Positions 27,401 through 34,916 of a stretch of 34,916 nt of DNA are shown piece after piece. The translations under genes and the position numbers were made by a program. The stretch's first letter is position 1; every line of letters begins with the position of its first letter. Under the pieces are notes generated by a model, which was not told the origin of the DNA, ran no database searches, and was given only the letters and a program-made list of their open reading frames with translations. Source of the stretch: Arsenophonus nasoniae DSM 15247. Its GTDB lineage: Bacteria > Pseudomonadota > Gammaproteobacteria > Enterobacterales > Enterobacteriaceae. The DNA lies in assembly GCF_000429565.1 (NCBI RefSeq), contig NZ_AUCC01000035.1, forward strand, positions 1 through 34,916, in the 5' to 3' direction.

Positions 27401-30400
27401 TAATGAGACCAATCAATTAAAGAAATTAGTCACTAATAATAAACATATTATTGATTTTATTAATAAATGTAATCAATATCTGGAAATGATTATCAAAGTT
27501 TATTATTACAATGGTAAAACATTGGCTCTACGCAGTAATAGTAATATAACGGATGTTGATAGTGTACATGGATTAAATGCGGCTTTCCTAATCAAAGAAT
27601 TGATCCCTTGGTTTGCCAATAAACATCGGCTTGGTGTAGTGGATGGTGAGTTATCAGACACCTTAAGTATGGCACTGAATATACACACTTATCTCAATTT
27701 AACGCAAATGGTGCATGGGACAGTGGAAGATACCGTGCGGTTGGTTAATTTATATCAAATGGTTGCCTACCAGGGGCAGCAGGCAACGAAAGGATTATTG
27801 AGCCCCTTGTTTTATGGCAGCTACTTCTTAGGTGGAGTATTTAATATTGCCAGTATCGTTTTGGATAGCATTGAATTAGCGCATGCGCAAAATGATCTGC
27901 AACGAGCGGTTTTTAGTGCTCAGTTAGGGGTTGATATTGTTAATTTAGCAGTTATTGGTATAGGAATAGGGGCTAGTATGCTAGGGGCAACTACGGTTGC
28001 AACCTTTGCTGGTGCGTTAGCTGTCCCATTGGCCGGGGTAGGGGTGGGTATCACCGCGTTGGCTGAAGCATTTGGTAATGTAAGCCATCATGTTCAGATA
28101 GTTGGCAACTATTTTGCCGATGTTGATTTAGCTTATAAAGCGGGTGGTTATCGGTTGGTAACGAAAAAAATACCTGGCAGTGATATGACGATTACGATTA
28201 TGCAGCCGCTACCGGAGGCCGTCATTACCGAGCTGGACTTACGCCACAATACACTGACTTATGATAGCCAATATCTTTATCGTAATGATCCTACGCACTC
28301 GGTTGGTTCAGGTCATAGTAATTATTTCTTCTTCTGGCCCAATCGTGACCTAAATCGAGATAAAAGTCAGGCGATCAATGTTCGACAGGGATTGGGCTAT
28401 CAAGATAGTCAGAATTTTAAACCTGGTGAGCACGCGTTGCTCCTACCAGGCACGCCTATCAGCTACTTATATTATCATTATATGACCTTACCCTTTGTCA
28501 CTGCGCGAGGTGATAGGGGATTTGAGCTATTAAGAAAACTGGAAGAAGATGGTCGCTTTGACTTTGATTTTTATGCTTTTCCTGGTGAACGCGCAATCTA
28601 TAGGCTTATACCCGATTATGTTGCAACTCCGATTAAAGTGATTTTGGACGATCGCGACAGGGATTTGGTGATGCCAACATTGCCAGTGGATTTTCAGCTC
28701 TATATTAGTTATCAGTTGGTTGGAGGTGAGGGAGAATATCGGATTAGTTTAGCGAAAGAGGGATCAGTAACCTTGCTATCCGATAATGCCAATACGCGTT
28801 GGCTATTGGATGCCCGTTATCTTAGCCCGGGCACCAATCTACAGGTTAGTGAGGTAGATAACTGTCTCTATATTGATAATGTAACGGTAACGTTACCGAA
28901 AAGAGCCAAACAGATTGTGGTGGTAAATAAACAGGGAACTTATGTCTTTGATGAAAAGAGTAAACAAATGCATCTCACTCATGTGGATGGCCGCTATTTC
29001 AATAATAGTGATGCACTGGATAAATATCTTAAAACGCTAGCCGATAGTCAGTACCACTCTTCGGCATTTGTGATCATCGATGACTATCAACCGGATATTG
29101 GCGGAGGTAACGTGGGGAGAGCCTATTATGAGACCGCTCGTGACCGTATGATTTATACTAATCTGCCGGTTTCGGCCGACTTTCTGAACAAAGCGATTTT
29201 AGCCAAAGTTGAAGGCGATAAAGCCTGGTTTTATCGCGATACCACAATTTGGCAGGTCGAAATTAGTACGGGACAGTTATTGCGGCAATATCTGCCATTT
29301 GATTTTTCGGCTGCGAGTCACACAGACATCCGTAGCTATACGATCCAGGAAAATGGCCAATTGCTGTTTGTAATTGAGCAGAATGGCATGCGTTGTGTTT
29401 ATACCGTTGAGGATGCAGCGCTGTATTTGGTTGCGATTCATGGCAGTAAGGCTATGTTGAACCTGTTAAATAGTCTCAAACAGCTGGTAGATTTTATTGG
29501 GCAAAATAAAAATCCGGTGTTGCTGTTATCTGAGGCTAACCAATTTGACGCTTCCCCATCCCTTGATATCGACCAATTAGATAAGCATGTTTCATCAGCT
29601 ACTCTTATTCCCAGTCAGTTGGCAGAAATAGTCTATTTATCTGGTTATAATGACGGCCAAAGGCAACATTACTGGTTAATAACCAAGGGTCAGTATGAAA
29701 ATAATGTGATCCACTTAAATTTAGTCGCTCAATCAGAGCGTGATGCGCTACCCCATGCCGATGAGGTAATTGCCAACCCAGCGCAGAGGTCAGCATCGCT
29801 GGCAGAATTTATTCTTGTGGCGACCGCGACAGGTGAGTCAACCGGTTATTACTTTTATAATCCACAAACCCATGCGCTCTATTTTCAACCAGATAATGGT
29901 TTCTCCAATAGCCAGGCGCAATTGGTTGCCAGCAATATTCGCTCACTTTTTCCGATTAATAATAAATTATTTTGTCAGCGAGAAGATGGGATATTTAGTT
30001 TACTGGATAACCAGGGGAAAAACGTATTAATCGGCGTTTCACAGGACTGGTTACATCAGCATAGTGACAGGGTTATATTAGATTTGAATAAGCTGATTGA
30101 TGCGGTGCCACACGCAGCCGATTACCTCATATTGCAGGGCTTACAGGATCGAGAGGGAAATCCGGTAAGAGCTTGGTATGATAGTAACGTTGGTTGCATA
30201 GTACAAGCGGCAAGCAGTTTAGATAGTAATCATGAACTGATTTACTTAGGGTTATCAAACGATCGACGGGAAGCATTAATTTATGATAATGATGAGCAAC
30301 AGCAATATCGTTTTTTACAACCCACCAACGTTACATTGACGCCGACAGAAACAGGACTTTTGATCTCAGATATTCCGGCCGATCCTTTATGGGCCACTTT

Positions 30401-30407
30401 TGCTTAG
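24414..30407 (+). CDS. Large LRR - C80 protease - TcdA/B-like translocase protein (main piece of copy B)
   Basis: 1,997 residues from TTG 24414 (the frame is open from 24321; no good ribosome binding site, so this start is only nominal). It contains the last LRRs of block 1, N-cap 2 (DEANGRAIAVERITACIDNN...LDLSGLHLTRLP), 11 LRRs, N-cap 3 (LILEWLEWLRKAPKNEIHSRK...), 8 LRRs, then C80: RWQLVGHGRESL (His codon 26811) and HINLVGCSLADD (Cys codon 26949). After it come a helical stretch (GLNAAFLIKELIPWF ... MALNIHTYLNL), membrane-inserting segments rich in Gly/Ala/Val (VATFAGALAVPLAGVGVGIT), and the TcdB-like order VITELDL, GSGH, LLLPGTP, LEEDGRFDFDFYAF, IKVILDDRDRDLVMP. By analogy, after uptake and acidification the C-terminal part would pass the LRR part across an endosomal membrane and C80 would release it. 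Confidence 0.85.
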   Translation: MPGRLPTNLLFLDVSYNQLTSLPNEFPNSLQFLYVQDNQLSQLPAIMPRFLTHIVLGNNQLTELPHFFADLIYLDASYNRLTAFPVGIPEDLDTLILHNNQLHALPADLSEDLTFFDVHNNQIATLPEHLPLMLEYCDFSGNPLDAIPTRFPLQFPQWFAAEHSIDISAEALGNWAADSNITVDEANGRAIAVERITACIDNNSNSLDLSGLHLTRLPAHLPATISELRINNNQLSILPSHLPAKLKYLYAADNQLNALPGNLPDSLVYLDISSNQLTALPNTLPMMLQHLDAHNNLLTNLPTYIPDILMTLNVSHNQLVSLPNNLSNKLKKLDISSNQFTAFPDSLPNQLGHLNVSDNQLEEIRPASFSAKLKYLDASHNKLFALSNHLPDVLRYLNVSDNQLTFLPPNLPTQLKYFNVSSNQLKELPAHFPNKLLFLDIDNNPVSMGHAPISIAATEMKSHPQLSELPRSKYELILEWLEWLRKAPKNEIHSRKTAFMRMSDCLRLQEKSFDLSNLKLTSLPDHLPNNLIALNVNDNQLTALPAKLRSTLQKLYADNNQLTSLPASLPAGLIQLDISHNQLVELTNNLPTTLLGIDISYNQLLRLPDHLPAGLLLLNADHNQLTFLPDSLPAGLTNLAVSNNQLKTLTNHLPNSIMRIDVSNNQLTALPDHMPNKLVKFNFTGNRLSAELMQQPINLTLAAGSRWDYASLTSDRKVSGWQLPAVNFQHEGESSRFNGQLIIQLENDPLVREAAIQLTKKHPQISVLVQLDSQGDTFIVHGNIEHLRPQTMQRWQLVGHGRESLLDGEHINLAWREAKSLAQQLKQLATDFGITVSPKHINLVGCSLADDKQQTSYVRQFADALDETIRPYTVSAYSAKLMVNDEGRKRLTEAGNKTTLFFNNEKSEWHIEKVAGKTVNNLTKTGIEPATLGAPARLEAISYKLISFIKQAEQFQSTMSQFYHYHRLSLQKWLPLFTSFNKSKVQPGSYDLHFIHNETNQLKKLVTNNKHIIDFINKCNQYLEMIIKVYYYNGKTLALRSNSNITDVDSVHGLNAAFLIKELIPWFANKHRLGVVDGELSDTLSMALNIHTYLNLTQMVHGTVEDTVRLVNLYQMVAYQGQQATKGLLSPLFYGSYFLGGVFNIASIVLDSIELAHAQNDLQRAVFSAQLGVDIVNLAVIGIGIGASMLGATTVATFAGALAVPLAGVGVGITALAEAFGNVSHHVQIVGNYFADVDLAYKAGGYRLVTKKIPGSDMTITIMQPLPEAVITELDLRHNTLTYDSQYLYRNDPTHSVGSGHSNYFFFWPNRDLNRDKSQAINVRQGLGYQDSQNFKPGEHALLLPGTPISYLYYHYMTLPFVTARGDRGFELLRKLEEDGRFDFDFYAFPGERAIYRLIPDYVATPIKVILDDRDRDLVMPTLPVDFQLYISYQLVGGEGEYRISLAKEGSVTLLSDNANTRWLLDARYLSPGTNLQVSEVDNCLYIDNVTVTLPKRAKQIVVVNKQGTYVFDEKSKQMHLTHVDGRYFNNSDALDKYLKTLADSQYHSSAFVIIDDYQPDIGGGNVGRAYYETARDRMIYTNLPVSADFLNKAILAKVEGDKAWFYRDTTIWQVEISTGQLLRQYLPFDFSAASHTDIRSYTIQENGQLLFVIEQNGMRCVYTVEDAALYLVAIHGSKAMLNLLNSLKQLVDFIGQNKNPVLLLSEANQFDASPSLDIDQLDKHVSSATLIPSQLAEIVYLSGYNDGQRQHYWLITKGQYENNVIHLNLVAQSERDALPHADEVIANPAQRSASLAEFILVATATGESTGYYFYNPQTHALYFQPDNGFSNSQAQLVASNIRSLFPINNKLFCQREDGIFSLLDNQGKNVLIGVSQDWLHQHSDRVILDLNKLIDAVPHAADYLILQGLQDREGNPVRAWYDSNVGCIVQAASSLDSNHELIYLGLSNDRREALIYDNDEQQQYRFLQPTNVTLTPTETGLLISDIPADPLWATFA
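26547..26549 (+). other. Candidate autoprocessing site (Leu codon) between LRR cargo and C80 domain, copy B
   Basis: Just before the C80 domain both copies keep ASLTS(x)RKVS(x)WQLPAV although the residues around it differ. C80 domains cut after Leu; in TcdA/TcdB the site is Gly-Ser-Leu. The Ser-Leu-Thr at 26544-26552 (Leu1207; Leu1204 in copy A at 18494) is the best candidate. This is inference from family knowledge. Confidence 0.4.
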
Positions 30408-30820
30408 CTATATTGACATAATAATTAGGTTGTGATTGAAATAAAACCATTGATATTTCCGTTATCAATGGTTAGTTTTATATTGACGCTAGAAAATTTT
30501 CAGATTAAGAGAGAATATTTATATTGGCGAGTTTATTTTAAAAATAACTAACTATTTTAATATGTTAAATATTTACTAGTTAATTAAATGCTTCCATTCG
30601 ATATATTATTCACTTGTTATTGTAATTGTTTACATTAATATTTATTTTCAACATTGAGCCGGTTTATTTTTAAACTGTCTTAACTCACTCTACTACTTAT
30701 ATATCACTGCTATACTCAATTTCTTTATCAATAAATTTTCCTTTATCGCAACATGTAATGCCATGTTCATATTGGAGACTTATTTCTGAAAGAATACTTA
30801 TTACTGAGATAATAAATAAA
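30408..30820. other. Intergenic region before the third LRR gene
   Basis: About 410 AT-rich bases. It holds the terminator at 30445-30473 and otherwise no recognised element. It is not visibly similar to the leaders of the two toxin copies, so the third LRR gene is not part of the same tandem duplication. Confidence 0.5.
30445..30473 (+). terminator. Rho-independent terminator after toxin copy B
   Basis: A perfect 11-bp stem, AACCATTGATA / TATCAATGGTT, with a 7-base loop, followed by AGTTTTAT. It begins 38 bases after the toxin stop codon. No comparable structure follows copy A. Confidence 0.8.
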
Positions 30821-33800
30821 ATGAATGCAGAAAATAATATTAAGTTGCATATGATCGAGTGGAAAAAATGGGCGAATCAAGCGCATTTAGAACCAACAGA
30901 ATATAGAGATATTGCTTTACAGAGAATAATTGATTGTTTAAAAAATAAAAGTATCTTTCTTGATTTATCGGGTTTAGGGTTAACTTCTTTACCTGATCAT
31001 TTACCGAATAATATACGCTTTCTTGATATTTATAGTAATCAATTAACTCAGTTACCGAGTACTTTACCCAACGCATTAAAAAGTCTGGTTGCAAGTAATA
31101 ATCAATTAATTGATTTACCTGATTATTTGCCAGAGAATTTAACTAAGCTTGATGTTCATAATAATAAGCTAGCAAGTTTACCGACTAACTTACCTGGTAA
31201 TTTAGATTTACTTGATGTTCATAATAATCTGCTCACTGATTTACCTGCTAGTTTACCTACTGCTTTAAAATATATTTCTCTCAGTAGTAACAAACTAACG
31301 GTATTACCGAATCATTTACCCGATGGATTAGAAATTATAAATGTTGATAATAACCAGTTAGGTAGTTTACCTAATCATTTGCCTACAGCTTTAAACCGGT
31401 TAATTGCCAGCAATAATAAATTAATTACACTACCTAATAGCCTACCGAATGGATTAATAGAATTAAAACTTAATGATAATCAAATAACTGATTTACCCAC
31501 TCATTTACCCGAGCGGTTGCAAAATCTGGATGTGACTAATAATCGGCTGAAAATTTTACCTGATAATTTACCTGATTCGTTAACCTATCTTATTGCTAAT
31601 AATAATCAGTTGGTAAGTTTGCCAGAGAGTTTGCCAGGATCTTTGGCTTATCTGTTAATTAATAATAATCAATTGGTCAATTTACCTGAGACTTTACCGG
31701 CTAATTTAGTTGATCTTTATGTAAATAATAATCCGTTAATCGCCATATCCGATAAGCTACCCGATAATTTAAAGCATTTAGCTATCAATGGAGCCAGTTT
31801 AATTTCGTTACCTAATCATTTACCCAGTAATCTAATTGCCCTTAGTGTTACAAATAGCCAATTATCTTTTTTACCCGATACACTGCCGACTGATTTAAAA
31901 AGACTTGATGTGCATGGTAATCAATTGCAAAAATTACCTGCTATTTTGCCAGCGAATTTAATGAGTTTGAGCGTCAGCAATAACAAATTACTTGGTTTGC
32001 CTAATGAGTTGCCAAACATGTTAATTTATCTTAATGCCAATGATAATCAGCTAGCCGCTTTACCAAAATATTTGCCGGCAGAATTGGAATATCTGAATGT
32101 TAGTAATAATCAATTGACTAAATTAGCTGATAATTTACCAAATAAATTAAAACATATTAATATTAATGGTAATTTTATTAGCAAGTTACCTAATCATTTA
32201 CCCGATTTTTTAGAAGGTCTTGAAGTACGAAAGAATAAGTTAACTGATTTGCCTAATAATTTACCCTATAACTTAGTATTACTCGATGCCAGTAATAATC
32301 ATTTGGATCATTTGACTGATAAATTGCCTTATAAATTAAAAAGCCTGATTGTCAGTAATAATAAACTGACAGCCTTACCCGAAACTTTACCTCACTGGTT
32401 AGTTACCATCGATGTTAGCAATAATCAATTGAGTCATTTACCTAATGATTTACCTGCTGCTTTAAAATATCTCACCGCTAGCAATAACCAATTAAAAATG
32501 TTACCGCTCAATTTACCAACAACATTGAAAAATCTACTCATTGAACATAATTCATTAAATGTTTTGGACTATGTTTGGCCAGCTAAACTTGAAAAATTGA
32601 ATATTAGCGATAACAAATTAATTAGTTTGCCGAATAAGTTACCCAATTCATTAAAAAGCCTGATTGCGCAAGATAATCAAATAACTAGTTTGCCCAAACA
32701 TCTGCCCAATCAGTTAGTAGAATTTGATGTTAGTGGTAACCCATTAGTCACGCTATCTTCGGAACAATTGGGGATGCTTGCACGTTACAATACAGAAGGC
32801 CAACCTCAGACTGAATGGTCGGTGTGGGTAAAACAAGCATCAGCAGGCGAACAAAGAGATATTGCCTTGCAAAGAATTGTTGATTGCTTGAATAACAAGC
32901 ATACCGTGCTTGATTTATCAGATTTAGCACTCACTTCTTTGCCTAATTACTTACCCGCGACATTAAATGAAATTATTGCTAATAATAATCAACTAACTCA
33001 GTTACCGGATATACTGCCTGATAAGTTAATAACCCTCAATGTTAGCAACAATCGATTAACGCAGCTGCCAAATAAACTAGCAGATAAGTTAATAACGCTT
33101 AATGCGAGTCATAATGAATTAAGGCATTTACCTGATCAATTGCCTAATGGGTTAATTGATCTTACGGTTACTCATAATCAATTGACGACGCTATCGAATA
33201 ATTTACCTGATTCTTTAAAGTATCTAATTATCAGTCATAATCAATTTACTCAATTGCCGGATAAATTACCTAATTCTTTAAGGTATCTTACTGCTAATAA
33301 TAACCAACTAAGTAGCCTACCCGATAATTTGCCTGCTTCGATAAAGTATCTTACGGTTGCTAATAATCAACTTACTGAGTTACCGAGCTCTTTGCCGAAT
33401 GAGTTAATTGAGCTTACCGTCAGTCATAATCCTTTAGTTAAGTTACCGGATACGCTACCCAATACATTAAAAAATCTTATTGTTAATTCTGCATGGTTAA
33501 CTGAATTGCCGAGTAAACTACCGACCACGTTAAATGTGTTGGAAGTTTATAATAATCGATTAATTAAACTGCCCGTTAATTTGCCAGATTCATTGATATT
33601 ACTGGATGTGAATAATAACCAGCTACCAGTCTTACCTAAACACTTACCTGATAGTATAAAAATTCTTGATGTCAGTAATAATCAATTAACCAGTTTGCCG
33701 CTGATTATGCCAGGCATGTTAGAAAATCTTTATATTCGTAATAACCGATTGAAGACGTTGCCCAACACGCTACCGAATAAATTAAAAAATTTAGATGTTA

Positions 33801-34648
33801 GTCATAACCAACTCAATTTATTACCAGACCATCTACCCGATGCTCTACAGTATTTTTATCTTAGTCACAACCGATTGACTGAGTTAACCGATAATTTGCC
33901 TGATAGCTTATTAGGTTTGGATGTTGATGGTAATCAGTTAGTGACCTTACCGCATCATTTACCAAATGATTTATCTGAACTTATTGTTAGAAATAATAAG
34001 TTAAAGGCATTACCTGCGCAATTACCTAATAAATTAGAATATCTAACCGCTAACAATAATCAGTTGACAGTTATACCTAATAATCTATCAAAAACATTAA
34101 AATATATTAATGTTAGCAATAATCAATTAATTGCATTACCCGATAGTTTACCGGGAACGGTAAGACAGCTCGATGTTCATAATAATCTACTCGAAGCTTT
34201 GCCAGTGAGTTTACCGTATGCCTTATCTGTGCTGGATATTAGCAGCAATAAGTTGGCAAATTTGTCAGTTAATTTGCCTCGTCTTTTGCTTAAACTTGAT
34301 GTTAGTGATAATCGCTTGATAGCATTACCTAATAATTTACCCAACGATTTACAGGTACTTGACGCGAGCCAAAATAAACTGTTTGCTTTACCCGATCACT
34401 TACCTAAAAAATTAGCAGAACTGAAACTTACTCATAACAAACTAACTTATTTACCCGATAATTTGCCTGATGAGTTAGCTTTTCTTAATGTTTCATACAA
34501 TAAATTGGCGACTTTAACGGATAAACTACCCGCTAAGTTAATCGAACTCTATGTGAATGATAATTTATTAACATCTATTCCCAATCATTTACCAGAACAT
34601 AAGCACGCCTTTGGCGTGAGCATCGCGGCAAAGGCGCTCTATTTCTAG
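30821..34648 (+). CDS. Giant leucine-rich repeat protein, 3' end truncated by IS insertion
   Basis: 1,275 residues from ATG 30821: an N-cap (IEWKKWANQAHLEPTEYRD...LDLSGLGLTS, 1-56), 28 LRRs of exactly 21 residues (57-644), a linker and second N-cap (TEWSVWVKQASAGEQRD...LDLSDLALTS, 645-706), 26 more 21-residue LRRs (707-1252), the start of a 27th, and 17 IS-encoded residues EHKHAFGVSIAAKALYF. Repeats follow LPxxLPxxLxxLxVxxNxLxx, the IpaH/YopM type. ATG 30821 is chosen over ATG 30758 because it puts the N-cap the same distance from the start as in both toxin copies; neither has a strong ribosome binding site. No signal peptide, NEL, C80 or translocase domain remains; given its relatives, these may have been cut off by the IS. 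A natural LRR-only effector like YopM is the alternative. Confidence 0.85.
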   Translation: MNAENNIKLHMIEWKKWANQAHLEPTEYRDIALQRIIDCLKNKSIFLDLSGLGLTSLPDHLPNNIRFLDIYSNQLTQLPSTLPNALKSLVASNNQLIDLPDYLPENLTKLDVHNNKLASLPTNLPGNLDLLDVHNNLLTDLPASLPTALKYISLSSNKLTVLPNHLPDGLEIINVDNNQLGSLPNHLPTALNRLIASNNKLITLPNSLPNGLIELKLNDNQITDLPTHLPERLQNLDVTNNRLKILPDNLPDSLTYLIANNNQLVSLPESLPGSLAYLLINNNQLVNLPETLPANLVDLYVNNNPLIAISDKLPDNLKHLAINGASLISLPNHLPSNLIALSVTNSQLSFLPDTLPTDLKRLDVHGNQLQKLPAILPANLMSLSVSNNKLLGLPNELPNMLIYLNANDNQLAALPKYLPAELEYLNVSNNQLTKLADNLPNKLKHININGNFISKLPNHLPDFLEGLEVRKNKLTDLPNNLPYNLVLLDASNNHLDHLTDKLPYKLKSLIVSNNKLTALPETLPHWLVTIDVSNNQLSHLPNDLPAALKYLTASNNQLKMLPLNLPTTLKNLLIEHNSLNVLDYVWPAKLEKLNISDNKLISLPNKLPNSLKSLIAQDNQITSLPKHLPNQLVEFDVSGNPLVTLSSEQLGMLARYNTEGQPQTEWSVWVKQASAGEQRDIALQRIVDCLNNKHTVLDLSDLALTSLPNYLPATLNEIIANNNQLTQLPDILPDKLITLNVSNNRLTQLPNKLADKLITLNASHNELRHLPDQLPNGLIDLTVTHNQLTTLSNNLPDSLKYLIISHNQFTQLPDKLPNSLRYLTANNNQLSSLPDNLPASIKYLTVANNQLTELPSSLPNELIELTVSHNPLVKLPDTLPNTLKNLIVNSAWLTELPSKLPTTLNVLEVYNNRLIKLPVNLPDSLILLDVNNNQLPVLPKHLPDSIKILDVSNNQLTSLPLIMPGMLENLYIRNNRLKTLPNTLPNKLKNLDVSHNQLNLLPDHLPDALQYFYLSHNRLTELTDNLPDSLLGLDVDGNQLVTLPHHLPNDLSELIVRNNKLKALPAQLPNKLEYLTANNNQLTVIPNNLSKTLKYINVSNNQLIALPDSLPGTVRQLDVHNNLLEALPVSLPYALSVLDISSNKLANLSVNLPRLLLKLDVSDNRLIALPNNLPNDLQVLDASQNKLFALPDHLPKKLAELKLTHNKLTYLPDNLPDELAFLNVSYNKLATLTDKLPAKLIELYVNDNLLTSIPNHLPEHKHAFGVSIAAKALYF

Positions 34649-34916
34649 GCAATTCCCTTCTCGTCTTTTATACTCTGCTCTATGTACATCCCCAGACCTG
34701 CAAAACTGCTATTTCAATACGATGACGGATGGAACCTTTTCATCGAAAATAATTACGTGGATGAATGGCAACTACTCTCTGTCGAAAAGATGCTCGCCTG
34801 CAGCACCTGCGCTATGGGCGTTCGCCGTTATTGCTGTTCTTCACCTGAATGCTCTCATTCACGCTTCTTTTGTCAAACCTGTAAATCCAAAGCCTGCAGT
34901 GCGTGTGGCCTCAAAG
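34599..34916 (+). mobile_element. IS91-family element, partial right-hand copy
   Basis: Inverted copy of 1-271, extending 47 bases further into the transposase gene. The boundary follows GAAC (34595-34598), the same tetranucleotide as at the left junction. The end carries the hairpin CACGCC-TTT-GGCGTG at 34604-34618. The element continues beyond the window. Confidence 0.85.
34682..34916 (+). CDS. IS91-family transposase, N-terminal fragment (runs off the window)
   Basis: 78 residues to the window edge, beginning MYIPRPAKLLFQYDDGW. The zinc-binding module typical of IS91/IS801-type transposases is visible: CSTC (40-43), a run of Cys near 51-58 (RRYCCSSPEC), then CQTCKSKACSACG. These enzymes move the element by rolling-circle replication using HUH and Tyr residues that would lie further on. 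The open frame shows no defect in the visible part. Confidence 0.85.
   Translation, partial: MYIPRPAKLLFQYDDGWNLFIENNYVDEWQLLSVEKMLACSTCAMGVRRYCCSSPECSHSRFFCQTCKSKACSACGLK

Larger units (their letters stand above)
22599..30407 (+). repeat. Tandem duplication unit B (NlpC tail remnant + spacer + LRR toxin gene)
   Basis: Direct repeat of 14556-22351 with the same order of NlpC tail, hairpin, AT-rich leader, AGGATGG ribosome binding site region and a toxin gene of about 7.5 kb. Overall divergence is moderate, strongest in LRR block 1 and weakest in the tract around the second N-cap. Confidence 0.85.
22929..30407 (+). pseudogene. LRR-C80-TcdA/B-translocase toxin, copy B, interrupted by one in-frame TAA
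   Basis: About 2,492 residues if the single TAA at 24318-24320 (codon 464; GAA at the matching place in copy A) is read through. Domain order equals copy A: N-cap, 28 LRRs, N-cap, 11 LRRs, N-cap, 8 LRRs, C80 protease with His1295 and Cys1341, helical region, hydrophobic pore segment (about 1669-1717), GSGH at 1793-1796, and a beta-rich C-terminus. The start ATG 22929 follows AGGA at 22915-22918. Everything from codon 465 to the end is open, so the protease and translocase are complete here, unlike in copy A. A hairpin terminator lies 38 bases after the stop. Confidence 0.82.

Noticed and set aside
14885-34594. Long regular tandem repeats that might be taken for a CRISPR or minisatellite
   Set aside because: The 63-base period keeps an open frame and encodes LRR units; there are no identical repeats with unique spacers and no cas genes.
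14885-34648. NEL-type E3 ubiquitin ligase domain expected after IpaH-like LRRs
   Set aside because: No CxD-containing helical NEL region follows any LRR block; the toxins go on to C80 and the third gene ends in the IS.

Overview
The window looks like part of an AT-rich gammaproteobacterial chromosome, most likely Morganellaceae and possibly an insect-associated Arsenophonus. This is inferred from the conserved order xerD-dsbC-recJ-prfB-lysS, proteins very close to enterobacterial ones, long AT-rich spacers and an expanded toxin/LRR repertoire; the genus is not proven.

Layout. Both ends of the window are inverted copies of the same IS91-family element end (1-271 and 34599-34916), each with the 5' part of a transposase gene reading out of the window. 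Next to the left copy, on the minus strand, is a GH39-like glycoside hydrolase gene whose 3' end runs into the IS. Then comes a housekeeping block: xerD, dsbC, recJ, prfB (with its programmed +1 frameshift) and lysS, ending at a bidirectional terminator shared with a convergent queH. An accessory region starts at about 9.5 kb: a secreted clan GH-D glycosidase, a tiny secreted protein, and an NlpC/P60 lipoprotein.

The most notable part is 14.6-34.6 kb. Two tandemly duplicated genes of about 7.5 kb (14885-22351 and 22929-30407) each encode a polypeptide of about 2,490 codons. Each has 47 IpaH/YopM-type leucine-rich repeats in three blocks with their own IpaH-like N-caps, then a peptidase C80 autoprocessing domain (VGHG His, LVGCS Cys), then a helical and hydrophobic region that closely follows the translocation/pore-forming region of Clostridioides difficile TcdA/TcdB. 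The layout is cargo - self-cleaving protease - translocase, as in large clostridial toxins, but with an LRR cargo in place of the glucosyltransferase. Copy A is interrupted by two in-frame TAG codons and copy B by one in-frame TAA; no frameshift is seen in either. Because the stops lie at different codons, recombination between the copies could rebuild an uninterrupted gene.

A third gene (30821-34648) is LRR only: 54 complete 21-residue repeats in perfect register, two N-caps, and a 3' end cut by the right-hand IS. The truncated hydrolase and this gene both end in the same 17 IS-encoded residues, and the tetranucleotide GAAC sits at both junctions. No tRNA, rRNA or CRISPR array was seen.
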